Assembly (NCBI GenBank): GCA_964626495.1
Contig: CAZVFT010000012.1
Span: forward strand, 1 to 35,634
Reading direction: 5' to 3'
Length of the DNA: 35,634 nucleotides
Source of the DNA: JACNLN01 sp964626495
GTDB lineage: Bacteria > Fidelibacterota > Marinisomatia > Marinisomatales > CAZVFT01
Every line of letters begins with the position of its first letter. Positions within the stretch are counted from its first letter, which is position 1. Below the pieces are notes generated by a model. It worked only from the letters and a program-made list of their open reading frames with translations, searched no databases and was not told the origin of the DNA. The translations under genes were made by a program, and so were the position numbers. Positions 7,082 to 14,322 of this stretch are shown here, in pieces.

Positions 7082-9247
7082 TTATTTTAGTAGAAGCATC
7101 TTCTCTGTTTTCTCGAAGGAGATAAACCCACCTTTTTTTATTTGTAGATGATAGAAATAAACTCCACTGGAGACGTTATTTGCATCCCATTCCACCTTAT
7201 ACTCACCACTCAAGTCGCCTACCCCAACTGGCGAGAGGCTGACGGATGTTTTACTGCTCATTAGCACTGCGATTTCCCTGCCGAGGACATCATAGACAGC
7301 TAACTTCACATTGGTAGCTTCGGATAGATCAAACCGGATGGTCGTTACCGAGTTAAATGGGTTTGGGTAGTTTTGATAGAGACAAAATTGGGATGGTACA
7401 GATGCTTCAACTTCCCCATCTATCTTACATCCCTGTCCAAATAGCTGATCTTTGTACTCCCACGCCAAATGGAGCGGCCACTGATCGTCGAAATGTTGGC
7501 TGGGTATGCCTTGCGCATTAATAAACCCGCTCTGTCCAGGCGGTAAAATGTTTTCGTCGATGATATTTGTACCAAAAAACTCAAAAGCCTGCTGATAGGT
7601 ACCGTGATCATTGATATTGTATGGTGTTGCTTTCAAGTCTTCGTATGAGAATTCAGTAATAGTCCCGACATAATTCTTGATGTCTGTGACGTGCTGTTCG
7701 CCAATCCAGGGGGTGTTGTCGCCGTTGTTCCACCAACTCACCGGCTTGTTATTCCAGTTGGCAAAATAATCCTGATCAGTACCGTCTGCCTGAGGAAGAC
7801 TGTCGAAAGCTAGGAATCCACCCCATTCTTCGGTACCATCCCCGTTGTGCGGCAGTCTGGGATCCACACCATCGGTGCGATCCTGAAAAAGTCCCAGATG
7901 CCAGTATTTTACGTTCTGTCCCTGGTCTACATAGTGCATATTGAAACTCATTACGAAATTGTCTGTCGCCTGTTCAAATTCCTCTAAAGAAGTTGCCTTC
8001 CAATTATCGTGAAAGAATTGTAGCATATCAATTTCCTTATCCCAGAAGGTCATCTTATAGGAATAAACCTGGTGATTTTCCAGGTCATCGCTAAATACTG
8101 GACCGTGAATTGTACGATAGTGGGTATATATCTCCGGTTGTTCTTGAAGCACATTGATTGTATCTATAAATACTTCAAAATCGAGCCATTCCTCGTTGTG
8201 ATAATACTGGCTATATGAGGTGTCTATGGTGGAGTCAATGTAGACATCAATATTATCACTAATTCCACTGGTCATAGTCCACCCATGATGTTCTGTGTGG
8301 CCGATAATAACACCAGGAATTCCAGCGATTGCCATACCGCCCACATGAAAAGTCGGACAGTAGAGTTCAACTTCATTGTTAATTTGCACCTCATCTTCCT
8401 GGGGTTCGCCCATCTGGGGACAGCCAAGCAGCATTACATTGTTTGATGCGGATTTCTGAGTTGTCGCAAGGACGGCAAAACTACCGAAACTCTTTGGAAG
8501 TCCAGCTTTTATTTTAAGGAACTCAATTTCTTCCTGCTGAGCTTCAATTGCCTTAATCACCTCGCTGCGAACATAAATCCCAGAATAGCTCCATTCTGCA
8601 GGTGTGGCAACAGTACCCCCGTCTATTGTTGTTGGTGCAGTGGGATCATTTATAGGTCGATTAGCATCAAACCACACCTGACCGCTATCTTGGAGTTCCC
8701 CAAGGCGAGTCAACTCCTCACCGCCAAACATACCAAAATTCCTTACCATAAAAACGCCTACAGACAAGCTGTTTAGATCAGTCCACGGTCCCATATGGAT
8801 TCCATATATACCCAATAAAATGAGTTCATACGGTTTGAGTTGTGGATTCATAGCCATGCTATCCAGATAAGTGTTTATACCAGCACCATAGGCTTCATAA
8901 GCTGTCTTCATTTCTTCTGATAAACTGTCGTACATATTCAATTTCTCTTCATCGGTATAGTAGGTTCCTCGGATATACTTATCAAATTCTAGAAAATCGC
9001 AGCCAAAAATCTCCGAAAGGCAACCTTCTGCAGCTCGACGGTTTATTTCCAGCTGGAATAGTCGGTCCTCAGCTACTGCAAAACCCTGACCATAGAAAAC
9101 ACCCACCTCCGTTTCGCCGAATATATGGGGCACACCGTATTCATCTCTGACGATGGTCACTGGAGTATCGTCTGGAGCAATCAGAGTCAGTTCATCTGAT
9201 GATAGAATAGACACGAGTGTAAAAACAAACAAGTAATGATACTTCAT
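7082..9247 (-). CDS. Penicillin acylase-family hydrolase with type IX C-terminal sorting domain
   Basis: A 721-residue secreted N-terminal-nucleophile hydrolase. The chosen ATG at 9247 follows AGGAGG with a six-base spacer and gives a short signal peptide (KYHYLFVFTLVSILSS). The alpha region includes RDEYGVPHIFGET and AVAEDRLFQLE. The likely self-processing and catalytic serine is Ser256 in FGSFAVLAT, followed by the expected NVMLLGCPQMG and GHTEHHGWT elements. The conserved Asn of the FANWNNKP motif is near 497, and GQSG near 571-574 is also typical. Family members cleave amide bonds of beta-lactams, acyl-homoserine lactones or other acylated amines; the substrate is not predictable. The last 100 residues form a sorting domain (YPNPFN, then YDVLGREIAVL, GVYFYHL), predicting export and surface attachment by type IX secretion. 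Confidence 0.85.
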   Translation of the reverse strand: MKYHYLFVFTLVSILSSDELTLIAPDDTPVTIVRDEYGVPHIFGETEVGVFYGQGFAVAEDRLFQLEINRRAAEGCLSEIFGCDFLEFDKYIRGTYYTDEEKLNMYDSLSEEMKTAYEAYGAGINTYLDSMAMNPQLKPYELILLGIYGIHMGPWTDLNSLSVGVFMVRNFGMFGGEELTRLGELQDSGQVWFDANRPINDPTAPTTIDGGTVATPAEWSYSGIYVRSEVIKAIEAQQEEIEFLKIKAGLPKSFGSFAVLATTQKSASNNVMLLGCPQMGEPQEDEVQINNEVELYCPTFHVGGMAIAGIPGVIIGHTEHHGWTMTSGISDNIDVYIDSTIDTSYSQYYHNEEWLDFEVFIDTINVLQEQPEIYTHYRTIHGPVFSDDLENHQVYSYKMTFWDKEIDMLQFFHDNWKATSLEEFEQATDNFVMSFNMHYVDQGQNVKYWHLGLFQDRTDGVDPRLPHNGDGTEEWGGFLAFDSLPQADGTDQDYFANWNNKPVSWWNNGDNTPWIGEQHVTDIKNYVGTITEFSYEDLKATPYNINDHGTYQQAFEFFGTNIIDENILPPGQSGFINAQGIPSQHFDDQWPLHLAWEYKDQLFGQGCKIDGEVEASVPSQFCLYQNYPNPFNSVTTIRFDLSEATNVKLAVYDVLGREIAVLMSSKTSVSLSPVGVGDLSGEYKVEWDANNVSSGVYFYHLQIKKGGFISFEKTEKMLLLK

Positions 9248-9291
9248 GCTTCGCCTCCTAAACAATGTTTAGAAAATACTTGAGTATGACC

Positions 9292-9359
9292 AAACTAACC
9301 TCCACTTGCTTTTAGAATTGGTGGCCAAACCGAGCAGCTACATTTTTGGAATGTTAGGT
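9292..9359 (-). repeat. Weak attC-like inverted repeat (site F)
   Basis: The minus strand starts with ACCTAAC, which fits the RYYYAAC box, and ends with GTTAG. CTAAC/GTTAG pair, and a CC/GG step follows after short spacers. The site overlaps the stop codon of the YbjQ-like gene. It is the least convincing of the set. Confidence 0.25.
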
Positions 9360-9914
9360 GACTGCGCTGCTTAACCTGACGGCTGTACCGTAGGCTAAAA
9401 GTTCAGCGGCACTGCCAATAACACTGGTAGTCATATAGCGGATGTTGATAATAGCGTCAGCACCCAGCTCCTCAGCCTTGGCGAGCATCCTGTCAGTAGC
9501 TACTTTGCGAGCCCGCCCCATCATCTCCGTGTATTCAGTCAGCTCACCGCCAAGCATCAATCGCACTAGGGCAGAAAGGTCCTTTCCAAGCCAGATGGCA
9601 AAAATAGTATGTCCTTTTACCAAACCCAGAATCTCTGCGATCTCACGGCCAGAGACTTCTGCAGTATTCTGGAGTAATATCCGAGGCTGGAACTCAGTGG
9701 GAGGGAGTTCCTCCCTTAGGGCTTTGCCTTTCCGCTGTTCGATGGCAACCGTCAGCAGAACCAGCAGGATACCCCCCATAGTGCAGTAAACCGCTGTCTT
9801 CAGCCACCAGGGCAAAGTGGGATCGTGGTAGAGATACCAGGGCATCCCGACAAAGATCGCGGTGAAGAGTCCGAGCACAAAGGCAATCGAACCTGATAGT
9901 CGAAGTGCTTTCAT
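9354..9914 (-). CDS. Membrane-anchored YbjQ/UPF0145-like protein
   Basis: A protein of about 186 residues with two hydrophobic segments at the N-terminus (LSGSIAFVLGLFTAIFVGM and TAVYCTMGGILLVLLTVAI). A cytoplasmic YbjQ-like domain follows, with the family pattern of an early ILLQNT strand, EYTEMMGRARKVATDRMLAKAEELGADAIINIRY, and a terminal AYGTAVRL strand. YbjQ proteins form pentamers and are annotated as heavy-metal-binding on thin evidence. Start choice: an AGGAGG is followed by two consecutive ATGs (9917 and 9914), and the second gives better spacing. It is flanked by inverted-repeat elements and may be an integron cassette. The physiological role is unknown. Confidence 0.7.
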   Translation of the reverse strand: MKALRLSGSIAFVLGLFTAIFVGMPWYLYHDPTLPWWLKTAVYCTMGGILLVLLTVAIEQRKGKALREELPPTEFQPRILLQNTAEVSGREIAEILGLVKGHTIFAIWLGKDLSALVRLMLGGELTEYTEMMGRARKVATDRMLAKAEELGADAIINIRYMTTSVIGSAAELLAYGTAVRLSSAVT

Positions 9915-9962
9915 CATTCCTCCTTTTGCAATTCTTTGGAATCGCAATTTATAATGTTAGTT

Positions 9963-10094
9963 AACGGCCACGTATATAGCTGGTTGCGGTTTCCGTGACA
10001 ATTTCATTTCAAGTCACACCTACTTATGAGCGGGCTACAGACCTTCAAACTCGTAATTCCTCCGCTATTGTATATACACGATGTTGCAACCAGC
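9963..10094 (-). repeat. Inverted-repeat element, attC-like (site D)
   Basis: AAC (9963-9965) can pair with GTT (10083-10085), and GTATATA (9972-9978) with TATATAC (10071-10077). In addition GCTGGTTGC (9979-9987) is a perfect inverted copy of GCAACCAGC (10086-10094). The two sets of pairs compete. The element fills the gap between the YbjQ-like gene and hipT and resembles the inverted-repeat sites that separate cassettes. Confidence 0.4.
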
Positions 10095-10177
10095 GTTTTT
10101 TATTTTACGTGTCCTGTTTATCAATGTTATTTCATAAGAGCTTCATTTTATAAATTTTAATGAGTACTCTTATCGCA

Positions 10178-11185
10178 TTAGCGCGCTTTTAGTTGATTTC
10201 TTCTAGTTTGATAATGTAACAAATATGCTCTTCTTGTAGGAGGATCCAGAAATGACCTTTTAATCAATTCTTCAACCCTTTTTTGCTTTATTAAAAATGG
10301 TTCTAACAATTTATCTCGCCTTTTATCTTTTATGTCCAACCTTTTTGCAAATTCATAAAAGTCTTCTAAGTTGGCATGTCCATTCTTTTTCATTGCAGTC
10401 GATTCAAAATTGTCTTTAAATAATCCTCCCTCTAATGCAAAATCAGTATCGTCGACATGTATGCGGGTGTTTATCAAATCATAGGCTGGACTTAGCAAAT
10501 AATCACCATTTGGTGATTCCAAAATGGAGAAGTTTTTTAAATGTGCATCCCCGTTTGAAAACAAATAATTGAATAGAACAAGTGAATAATATTTTTCGAT
10601 TTCTATAATATATGCAGTGATATATTTCCTGATTAATTCGGCAGCCTCTTCGTAGGAATATTTATATTTAAAGTCATGTCCAGCATTTTCTTCAGTTTTC
10701 CCTGCTAATGCGGCGAAATCTTCTTTACCCCACTTTGATCCATTCACTTTCACATCAAATCTTATGGTTATGTATGCATGTTCTCCATTTTTAAAGAAAG
10801 TAAGTGCATTTCCTGGTGTATTAATACCATAAACCTGTTGTGCGATTTGCATCGTTAAATGCTCATTGGCTGGCACCTGATCTATTTTTTTTAAGTCTCT
10901 TGGTTTGGGTTTTAAAATATGTGTTCCATGCTCGCCTTCATTTGTTAATCTAAGTTTATTTTTATCTAAAATGATCGACAGTTTTTCCTGTACACCAGAT
11001 ATAGCAATATGCTTTCTGTTCTCCATAAATTTTTCAGCGTCTTCCTCGCTTATCTGGGGTGGATTGTAGGGCAGCACGTGACTTACCTTCTTGCCATTGA
11101 AAACTTTTTTTAAACAGGTCCGGCTATATGTGTCAAAGCCTTCTGCCAATGTCCCGGGGCAATATTTTAATTCAGGCAAACTCAT
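10178..11185 (-). CDS. hipT: HipT-like serine/threonine kinase toxin
   Basis: A 335-residue HipA-family kinase lacking the N-terminal subdomain, as in the tripartite HipBST systems. The glycine-rich loop is around AISGVQEKLS (residues 61-70), the region that carries autophosphorylation serines in HipT/HipA. Here the first serine of the S-I-S motif of E. coli HipT is alanine and Ser63 remains. The catalytic site is NGDAHLKNF with Asp213 and Asn218, and SPAYDL supplies metal-binding Asp236. HipA phosphorylates glutamyl-tRNA synthetase and E. coli HipT phosphorylates tryptophanyl-tRNA synthetase; the target here is unknown. Its ATG overlaps the hipS stop by four bases. The last residues after LDPPTRRAYL look like a normal helical tail. 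The gene appears intact, not a truncated hipA. Confidence 0.85.
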   Translation of the reverse strand: MSLPELKYCPGTLAEGFDTYSRTCLKKVFNGKKVSHVLPYNPPQISEEDAEKFMENRKHIAISGVQEKLSIILDKNKLRLTNEGEHGTHILKPKPRDLKKIDQVPANEHLTMQIAQQVYGINTPGNALTFFKNGEHAYITIRFDVKVNGSKWGKEDFAALAGKTEENAGHDFKYKYSYEEAAELIRKYITAYIIEIEKYYSLVLFNYLFSNGDAHLKNFSILESPNGDYLLSPAYDLINTRIHVDDTDFALEGGLFKDNFESTAMKKNGHANLEDFYEFAKRLDIKDKRRDKLLEPFLIKQKRVEELIKRSFLDPPTRRAYLLHYQTRRNQLKAR

Positions 11186-11514
11186 TGTTTTTCTTTAATA
11201 GGCATAATTGTTACTGCACCAATTGTATCATAATTTGCTGTGGCCAACAGTAAACCGAAATGGTCTTTTTCATCAATCTTCAAATGTCTACTTTGTAATT
11301 TTCTATTAACCCCTTCTGAAAGCATGTTGAAGAAGAAAGGAAACAGATAATCTGAACGATATTCTTGTTTCGTTTTTGGCAGGGTTAAACTTATTGGAGG
11401 CTGGTTAACGTCCGACAAATATGTATCATCATATTTGAATACATAGCTATTACGGCTTTCTTCCGAAAGTATTCCTGCAAATACACCATCTCGATAAACC
11501 TCTGCTATTCGCAT
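11182..11514 (-). CDS. hipS: HipS-like antitoxin (HipA N-terminal domain)
   Basis: A 110-residue protein corresponding to the N-terminal subdomain 1 of HipA. It begins with the RIAEVYRDGVFAGIL hairpin and has PISLTLP, PFFFNMLSEGVNR and DHFGLLLATA before the final GAVTIMP strand. In the E. coli HipBST system the homologous piece, HipS, is the protein that neutralises the HipT kinase, while HipB adds inhibition and DNA binding. The gene starts three bases after the hipB stop and overlaps hipT by four bases, so the three are translated as one unit. Separate start and stop codons with tight coupling argue against a frameshifted hipA pseudogene. Confidence 0.82.
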   Translation of the reverse strand: MRIAEVYRDGVFAGILSEESRNSYVFKYDDTYLSDVNQPPISLTLPKTKQEYRSDYLFPFFFNMLSEGVNRKLQSRHLKIDEKDHFGLLLATANYDTIGAVTIMPIKEKQ

Positions 11515-11517
11515 ATA

Positions 11518-11730
11518 TTACAACTTTAATTTTTTTACTTCTAATTTTAATTCCATACCAAGCACATCGGCCAATTTGGTAAGCACTTTAACAGTAGGAT
11601 TAGCCTGTCCTCTTTCTATTTTGTAAAGAGTATTTACGCTGATTCCGGCCATTTCGGAAAGATCGGGTTGAGTGATCTGCAACAATTTTCTACGATCTTT
11701 TATGCTTTTTCCTAATTCTGTCAATGACAT
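11518..11730 (-). CDS. hipB: HipB-like helix-turn-helix regulator
   Basis: A 70-residue XRE-family protein, first gene of the hipBST operon. The helix-turn-helix is TQPDLSEMAGISVNTLYKIERGQANPTVKVLTKL-like across about residues 20-54, and a basic beta tail, LKLEVKKLKL, ends the protein, where HipB proteins have a C-terminal strand. HipB dimers repress their own operon and contact the kinase. The start codon sits inside an operator-like palindrome (11725-11740), and two more lie upstream at exact 61-bp intervals, so autorepression is strongly suggested. No ribosome site is visible before the ATG, so translation may depend on a very short leader. It is shorter than E. coli HipB (about 88 residues). 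Confidence 0.85.
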   Translation of the reverse strand: MSLTELGKSIKDRRKLLQITQPDLSEMAGISVNTLYKIERGQANPTVKVLTKLADVLGMELKLEVKKLKL

Positions 11731-11740
11731 TATAGTGTGA
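11725..11740. promoter_or_regulatory. HipB operator-like site O3, over the hipB start codon
   Basis: TGACATTATAGTGTGA matches 14 of 16 bases of the perfect palindrome at 11847-11862. Its centre is at 11732.5, on top of the hipB start codon, so binding here would block initiation or elongation. Confidence 0.6.
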
Positions 11741-11785
11741 TTTTTAGATAAAATTAATTCATTTTGTTAATAAATACAAGAATAC

Positions 11786-11801
11786 TCACATTAAAATATG
11801 A
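11786..11801. promoter_or_regulatory. HipB operator-like site O2
   Basis: TCACATTAAAATATGA matches 14 of 16 bases of O1. Its centre, 11793.5, is exactly 61 bp from the centres of both O1 and O3. Confidence 0.55.
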
Positions 11802-11840
11802 ATTATATTGTTTTGCGTGTGTGAAATCTGGAAGGAAATT

Positions 11841-11868
11841 TTAAAATCACATTATAATGTGATTTTAA
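11841..11868. promoter_or_regulatory. HipB operator-like site O1, perfect 28-bp palindrome
   Basis: A perfect 28-bp palindrome with the core TCACATTATAATGTGA (11847-11862), about 110 bp upstream of hipB. It is the best copy of a three-site series. The core form suggests a dimeric helix-turn-helix regulator, and HipB is the adjacent candidate. Confidence 0.7.
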
Positions 11869-11984
11869 CCTCTTCTTTTCATATTTAATATCTGACTAAC
11901 AATTGAATAGAACTTATCCGATAAAAGAGAACCCCCTTAATAAGTATTTTTGTTAATAAATTGGCTTTGATTTTCTACATTGGC

Positions 11985-12088
11985 TACCAACGCTCCCAGC
12001 ACAAAAGAAGTCCCGACAAAGTTGGGATTTGGGGAAATCTTTCCTGCCTGTCGGCAGACAGGGATTTTCCTTTTATCCGCTGTTAAAC
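11985..12088 (-). repeat. Structured intergenic element, attC-like (site E)
   Basis: Between hipB and the methyltransferase-like gene, AAC (11989-11991) can pair with GTT (12082-12084), AGC (11998-12000) with GCT (12079-12081), and ACAAAAGAA (12001-12009) with TCCTTTTAT (12068-12076) using wobble pairs. The loop holds two small palindromes: CCCGACaaaGTTGGG, and CCTGCCTGTCGGCAGACAGG. It reads on the minus strand from TTTAAC to C-GTTGGTA, as cassette sites do. A 70-codon frame here is not supported as a gene. Confidence 0.35.
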
Positions 12089-12127
12089 GATAGTGCGAAC
12101 AAAGGGGCATATTAATCACTTTTTCCT

Positions 12128-12688
12128 CTATTTTGGTATTCCTATCCATTTGGGGGTCTTATGCATATATTCTCGATATGCGTTCCCATACCTCTCGAGA
12201 CACATGCGTTCCTCGGGAATTACCAAAATATCCTGCAGGAGTATGAATACCATTGCCCATAGCAGAAAAATCCAGGAAGCGCATGCTATGCCTATACCAA
12301 TGAATACCAAGAACCCGCCAAAGGCCATAGGGTTTCTTGAAATGCTATAGATACCTTTAGTGTTTGGTTTATCCAACGGAGTAGTAGCAAAACTTAGCAT
12401 TGCCATGGTGGTAAAAATCATACCCAGCAAATAAATAGAAAATCCAGCATAGAACCAAGCTGTGCTTGGTTTCAGCGGCAAGAAAATAGTATAAATCCAT
12501 GAAGTAAAATAAGTCACCGTTAAGATACCCGAGAGTTTTTTCTCCTTTTTATTATATGGGGGCCAAATGGACAGCGCCGCTTTCTTATCAACAATCAAAT
12601 AACGCAGACCGTAATCTATTAAGACAACGCCAAGTATAAAAATCCAGGCGTTCCATAAACCTATTTCAAAGGCTGGTGTAAGTGACAT
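12128..12688 (-). CDS. Isoprenylcysteine carboxyl methyltransferase-like membrane protein
   Basis: A 186-residue integral membrane protein with about five hydrophobic helices. It has the signature of the ICMT/PEMT-like methyltransferase family: GIYSISRNPMAFGGFL near the third quarter, followed by PEERMCLERYGNAYREYM near the C-terminus, where the acidic and tyrosine residues line the SAM and substrate cleft. Bacterial members are poorly characterised and probably methylate isoprenoid, lipid or small hydrophobic substrates. An AAGGAGGAGATC directly before the ATG at 12688 fixes the start. It is bracketed by attC-like elements, with the same orientation as neighbouring cargo. The substrate is unknown. 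Confidence 0.8.
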   Translation of the reverse strand: MSLTPAFEIGLWNAWIFILGVVLIDYGLRYLIVDKKAALSIWPPYNKKEKKLSGILTVTYFTSWIYTIFLPLKPSTAWFYAGFSIYLLGMIFTTMAMLSFATTPLDKPNTKGIYSISRNPMAFGGFLVFIGIGIACASWIFLLWAMVFILLQDILVIPEERMCLERYGNAYREYMHKTPKWIGIPK

Positions 12689-12732
12689 GATCTCCTCCTT
12701 CTTTTAATTTTTGGGTCCGAAGTAAACATTTT

Positions 12733-12861
12733 GGCTAACGTTCAAGGTTGCAGAAGTGGCCGTGAATACGGGAACCGTTCAGCGTTTTTCACAATCTGTC
12801 AAAGAATCAGCCACGACCGTTTGGGCGTAGCGAAGCGGAGCCAACAACCTGTTGTTAGAGG
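12733..12861 (-). repeat. attC-like recombination site (site A)
   Basis: CTAAC (12735-12739) pairs with GTTAG (12854-12858), and AGGTTG (12745-12750) with CAACCT (12845-12850). The spacers are unequal, five and three bases, and the loop is about 94 bases. On the minus strand the site opens with CTCTAACAACAGGTTG and closes with CCTTGAACGTTAGCC, very close to the usual attC ends (TAACAA and AACGTTAG). It lies just downstream of the Nudix gene, as expected for that gene's cassette. Confidence 0.6.
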
Positions 12862-12926
12862 CCGTGCGACACGGGGTGGTGAGGTAGCCGGGCTCTTCTG
12901 TGTTGGGTGGATTCAAATTACTTCTC

Positions 12927-13517
12927 TCACCGCAGTAATTCCTCAACAGACTCTGATCCTGCAGCTTGAAGTCCAATCAACACTTTTGTTGTTCCAACCG
13001 GCAACAGATGAGCAAATCGGGGAATCGCCTCCCTTTCGATTAATCTGCCCCCTTGCGCCATCACATCCTCAACCTTCATACTTTGTTGCCCACACTCAAA
13101 CAGTGTGTTTGAATCTAAGCTGATCAGACCAGGCAAATCACCCGGCCTAGGCTGACCAATAGGGCTGCCGACATAAACGGCAACTTTCGCACCTCGAATA
13201 AATCCTGGCTCATCGCCTTCCCATACAAAGTGACATCCTTCTGGCACATCGATCCCTTTGACATCCTCCACATCATAGTTTGGCGTCACAGAAAAAGGGA
13301 CCGTCGGCTCTTCCAGATGGACTTGGCAGCCGATCTCCTCCAAGATCTCCCTTTCAAGCGCCTCACGAGGGGTTTCCGATGTTTCAATCAGACCACCGAT
13401 ACAGCCCATTCCGATAGCCAACGTGCCGTCCAACTCTCGAATCCATTTGGATGACTTCTGGAGTTCAAAAATGAACTGATCACCCTCTTTCAAAAGGATT
13501 GAAACACCGATAATCAT
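12927..13517 (-). CDS. Nudix hydrolase
   Basis: A 196-residue protein with a perfect Nudix box: GLIETSETPREALE followed by REILEEIG (pattern G-x5-E-x7-R-E-x2-E-E-x-G, about residues 42-63). This helix binds the metal ions that cleave nucleoside diphosphate-linked substrates. An upstream hydrophobic strand, MIIGVSILLKEGDQFIFELQ, and the substrate-side GMGCIGG are in the expected places. Specificity cannot be read from the box. The C-terminal part (about 100 residues) is longer than in minimal Nudix enzymes. The start at 13517 has no strong ribosome site. Attc-like elements lie on both sides, so the gene plus the 3' site could be one mobile cassette. Confidence 0.82.
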   Translation of the reverse strand: MIIGVSILLKEGDQFIFELQKSSKWIRELDGTLAIGMGCIGGLIETSETPREALEREILEEIGCQVHLEEPTVPFSVTPNYDVEDVKGIDVPEGCHFVWEGDEPGFIRGAKVAVYVGSPIGQPRPGDLPGLISLDSNTLFECGQQSMKVEDVMAQGGRLIEREAIPRFAHLLPVGTTKVLIGLQAAGSESVEELLR

Positions 13518-13569
13518 AATGGCGAGTCACATGAGAAGGGGTTGGGTTTTTCTTTGTACCACATGGCCT

Positions 13570-13666
13570 TTAACGTTAGGGATATACGAAGTTTTGCGGA
13601 GTGAAACGGAGCAAAATTTGGGTGAGGGGCGAGCCGAGCCCCGAACCGTCTATCCCTTGTTATACG
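13570..13666 (-). repeat. attC-like recombination site (site B)
   Basis: TAAC (13571-13574) pairs with GTTA (13659-13662), and AGGGATA (13578-13584) with TATCCCT (13651-13657), seven perfect pairs. The loop contains two more hairpins, TTTTGC/GCAAAA and GGGGC/GCCCC. On the minus strand it opens with GTATAACAAGGGATA and closes with CCCTAACGTTAAAGG. It lies between the Nudix gene and the small barrel gene. Confidence 0.6.
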
Positions 13667-13800
13667 CCCCGACGACTGAAAGGAGGAGAGCGCAGCGTGG
13701 CACGGAGCGTAGCGGAGAAGTCATTTTTTTATCCTTATTATTCTTTTGCCGATATATTTTTGTATGAAAATTTTTGTTTTTCAAATACTTCTGTTTTAAA

Positions 13801-14196
13801 TCACCCTTCTTTTGAACGCCATTTTGAAAATTTCATCGCATAAGAATTTTGATACTTTTTAGCGTTTTCAAGTGTATCAAATTCGTAAATTCCGCCAAAG
13901 TCTCCATTTTCTGTAAGTAACCATCTTTTTGAAATCCAACCGGGAAATCCCATAAAGCCAATCATCGTAAAAATGGAAAAGATTTTGGTTTTTGCAGGTG
14001 ACATTTTTGTACTGAACCAAACACAAAAAATTCCTTTTGGTTCTTGTGCTTTTTTCAAAATGGCATGACGAAAAATAGTATATTCTTGATTATTAACAAA
14101 AATTTTCGTTCTCTTACTTTTTTTGTTAAAAAATACTCTTGCTGTAATAAGCAAAAATAAACTTTTTATGGCTACAATTATCGGAAAATATTTCAT
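13801..14196 (-). CDS. Small membrane-anchored alpha/beta-barrel (YdhR/ABM-like) protein
   Basis: A 131-residue protein with an N-terminal hydrophobic anchor (YFPIIVAIKSLFLLITARVFF). The following domain resembles small dimeric alpha/beta-barrel proteins annotated as YdhR-like or antibiotic-biosynthesis monooxygenase-like. The diagnostic part is GFPGWISKRWLLTENGDFGGIYEFDTLENAKKY near residues 83-115; in relatives this forms the final strands and helix of the barrel. Catalysis has not been established for most members. An AGGA six bases upstream supports the ATG at 14196. The region is AT-rich compared with the Nudix gene, in keeping with a separate origin of each cassette. The function is unknown. 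Confidence 0.6.
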   Translation of the reverse strand: MKYFPIIVAIKSLFLLITARVFFNKKSKRTKIFVNNQEYTIFRHAILKKAQEPKGIFCVWFSTKMSPAKTKIFSIFTMIGFMGFPGWISKRWLLTENGDFGGIYEFDTLENAKKYQNSYAMKFSKWRSKEG

Positions 14197-14267
14197 ACTA
14201 AATCCTATTAGGTTAAAATGTTTTAAAAATATATCGGCAAATTATCAAATTGTTAAAAAATGATTAC

Positions 14268-14322
14268 ACATAACGTCTTGATAAACCCAATATTGTGTTT
14301 AGCGGGTTTACTTATTACTACG
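14268..14322 (-). repeat. attC-like recombination site (site C)
   Basis: TAAACCC (14282-14288) pairs with GGGTTTA (14304-14310) around a 15-base loop. Outside it, TAACG (14271-14275) faces a TTATTACTA stretch. On the minus strand it ends CAAGACGTTATG, like an attC R' end, and one unpaired A next to the stem recalls the extrahelical base of attC. The site closes the island on its right side. The other part of this gap (14197-14479) shows no gene. Confidence 0.45.

Larger units (their letters stand above)
9292..14322 (-). mobile_element. Putative integrase-less integron cassette array
   Basis: Five minus-strand units are each separated by an inverted-repeat element built like attC: R''-L''-variable loop-L'-R'. 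On the minus strand several sites start with an AAC-containing box and end with C-GTT. The units are the YbjQ-like gene, hipBST, the methyltransferase-like gene, the Nudix gene and the small barrel gene. All have the same orientation as the sites, which is the rule for gene cassettes. No tyrosine recombinase IntI and no attI are visible. Sites at 12733-12861 and 13570-13666 are the best; the others are weaker. This is inference from structure by eye. Confidence 0.45.

Noticed and set aside
10178..11514. A single hipA gene split by a frameshift
   Set aside because: Each part has its own ATG and a stop in the right place, they overlap by four bases, and both match the separate hipS and hipT proteins of known HipBST systems.
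11937..12149. A 70-residue minus-strand frame
   Set aside because: It covers an attC-like element and two small palindromes, has no ribosome site, and shows no protein-like pattern.
13519..13843. Plus-strand frames of about 80 residues in the gap before the small barrel gene
   Set aside because: They run through the attC-like site B, whose hairpins explain the composition, and they lack ribosome sites.
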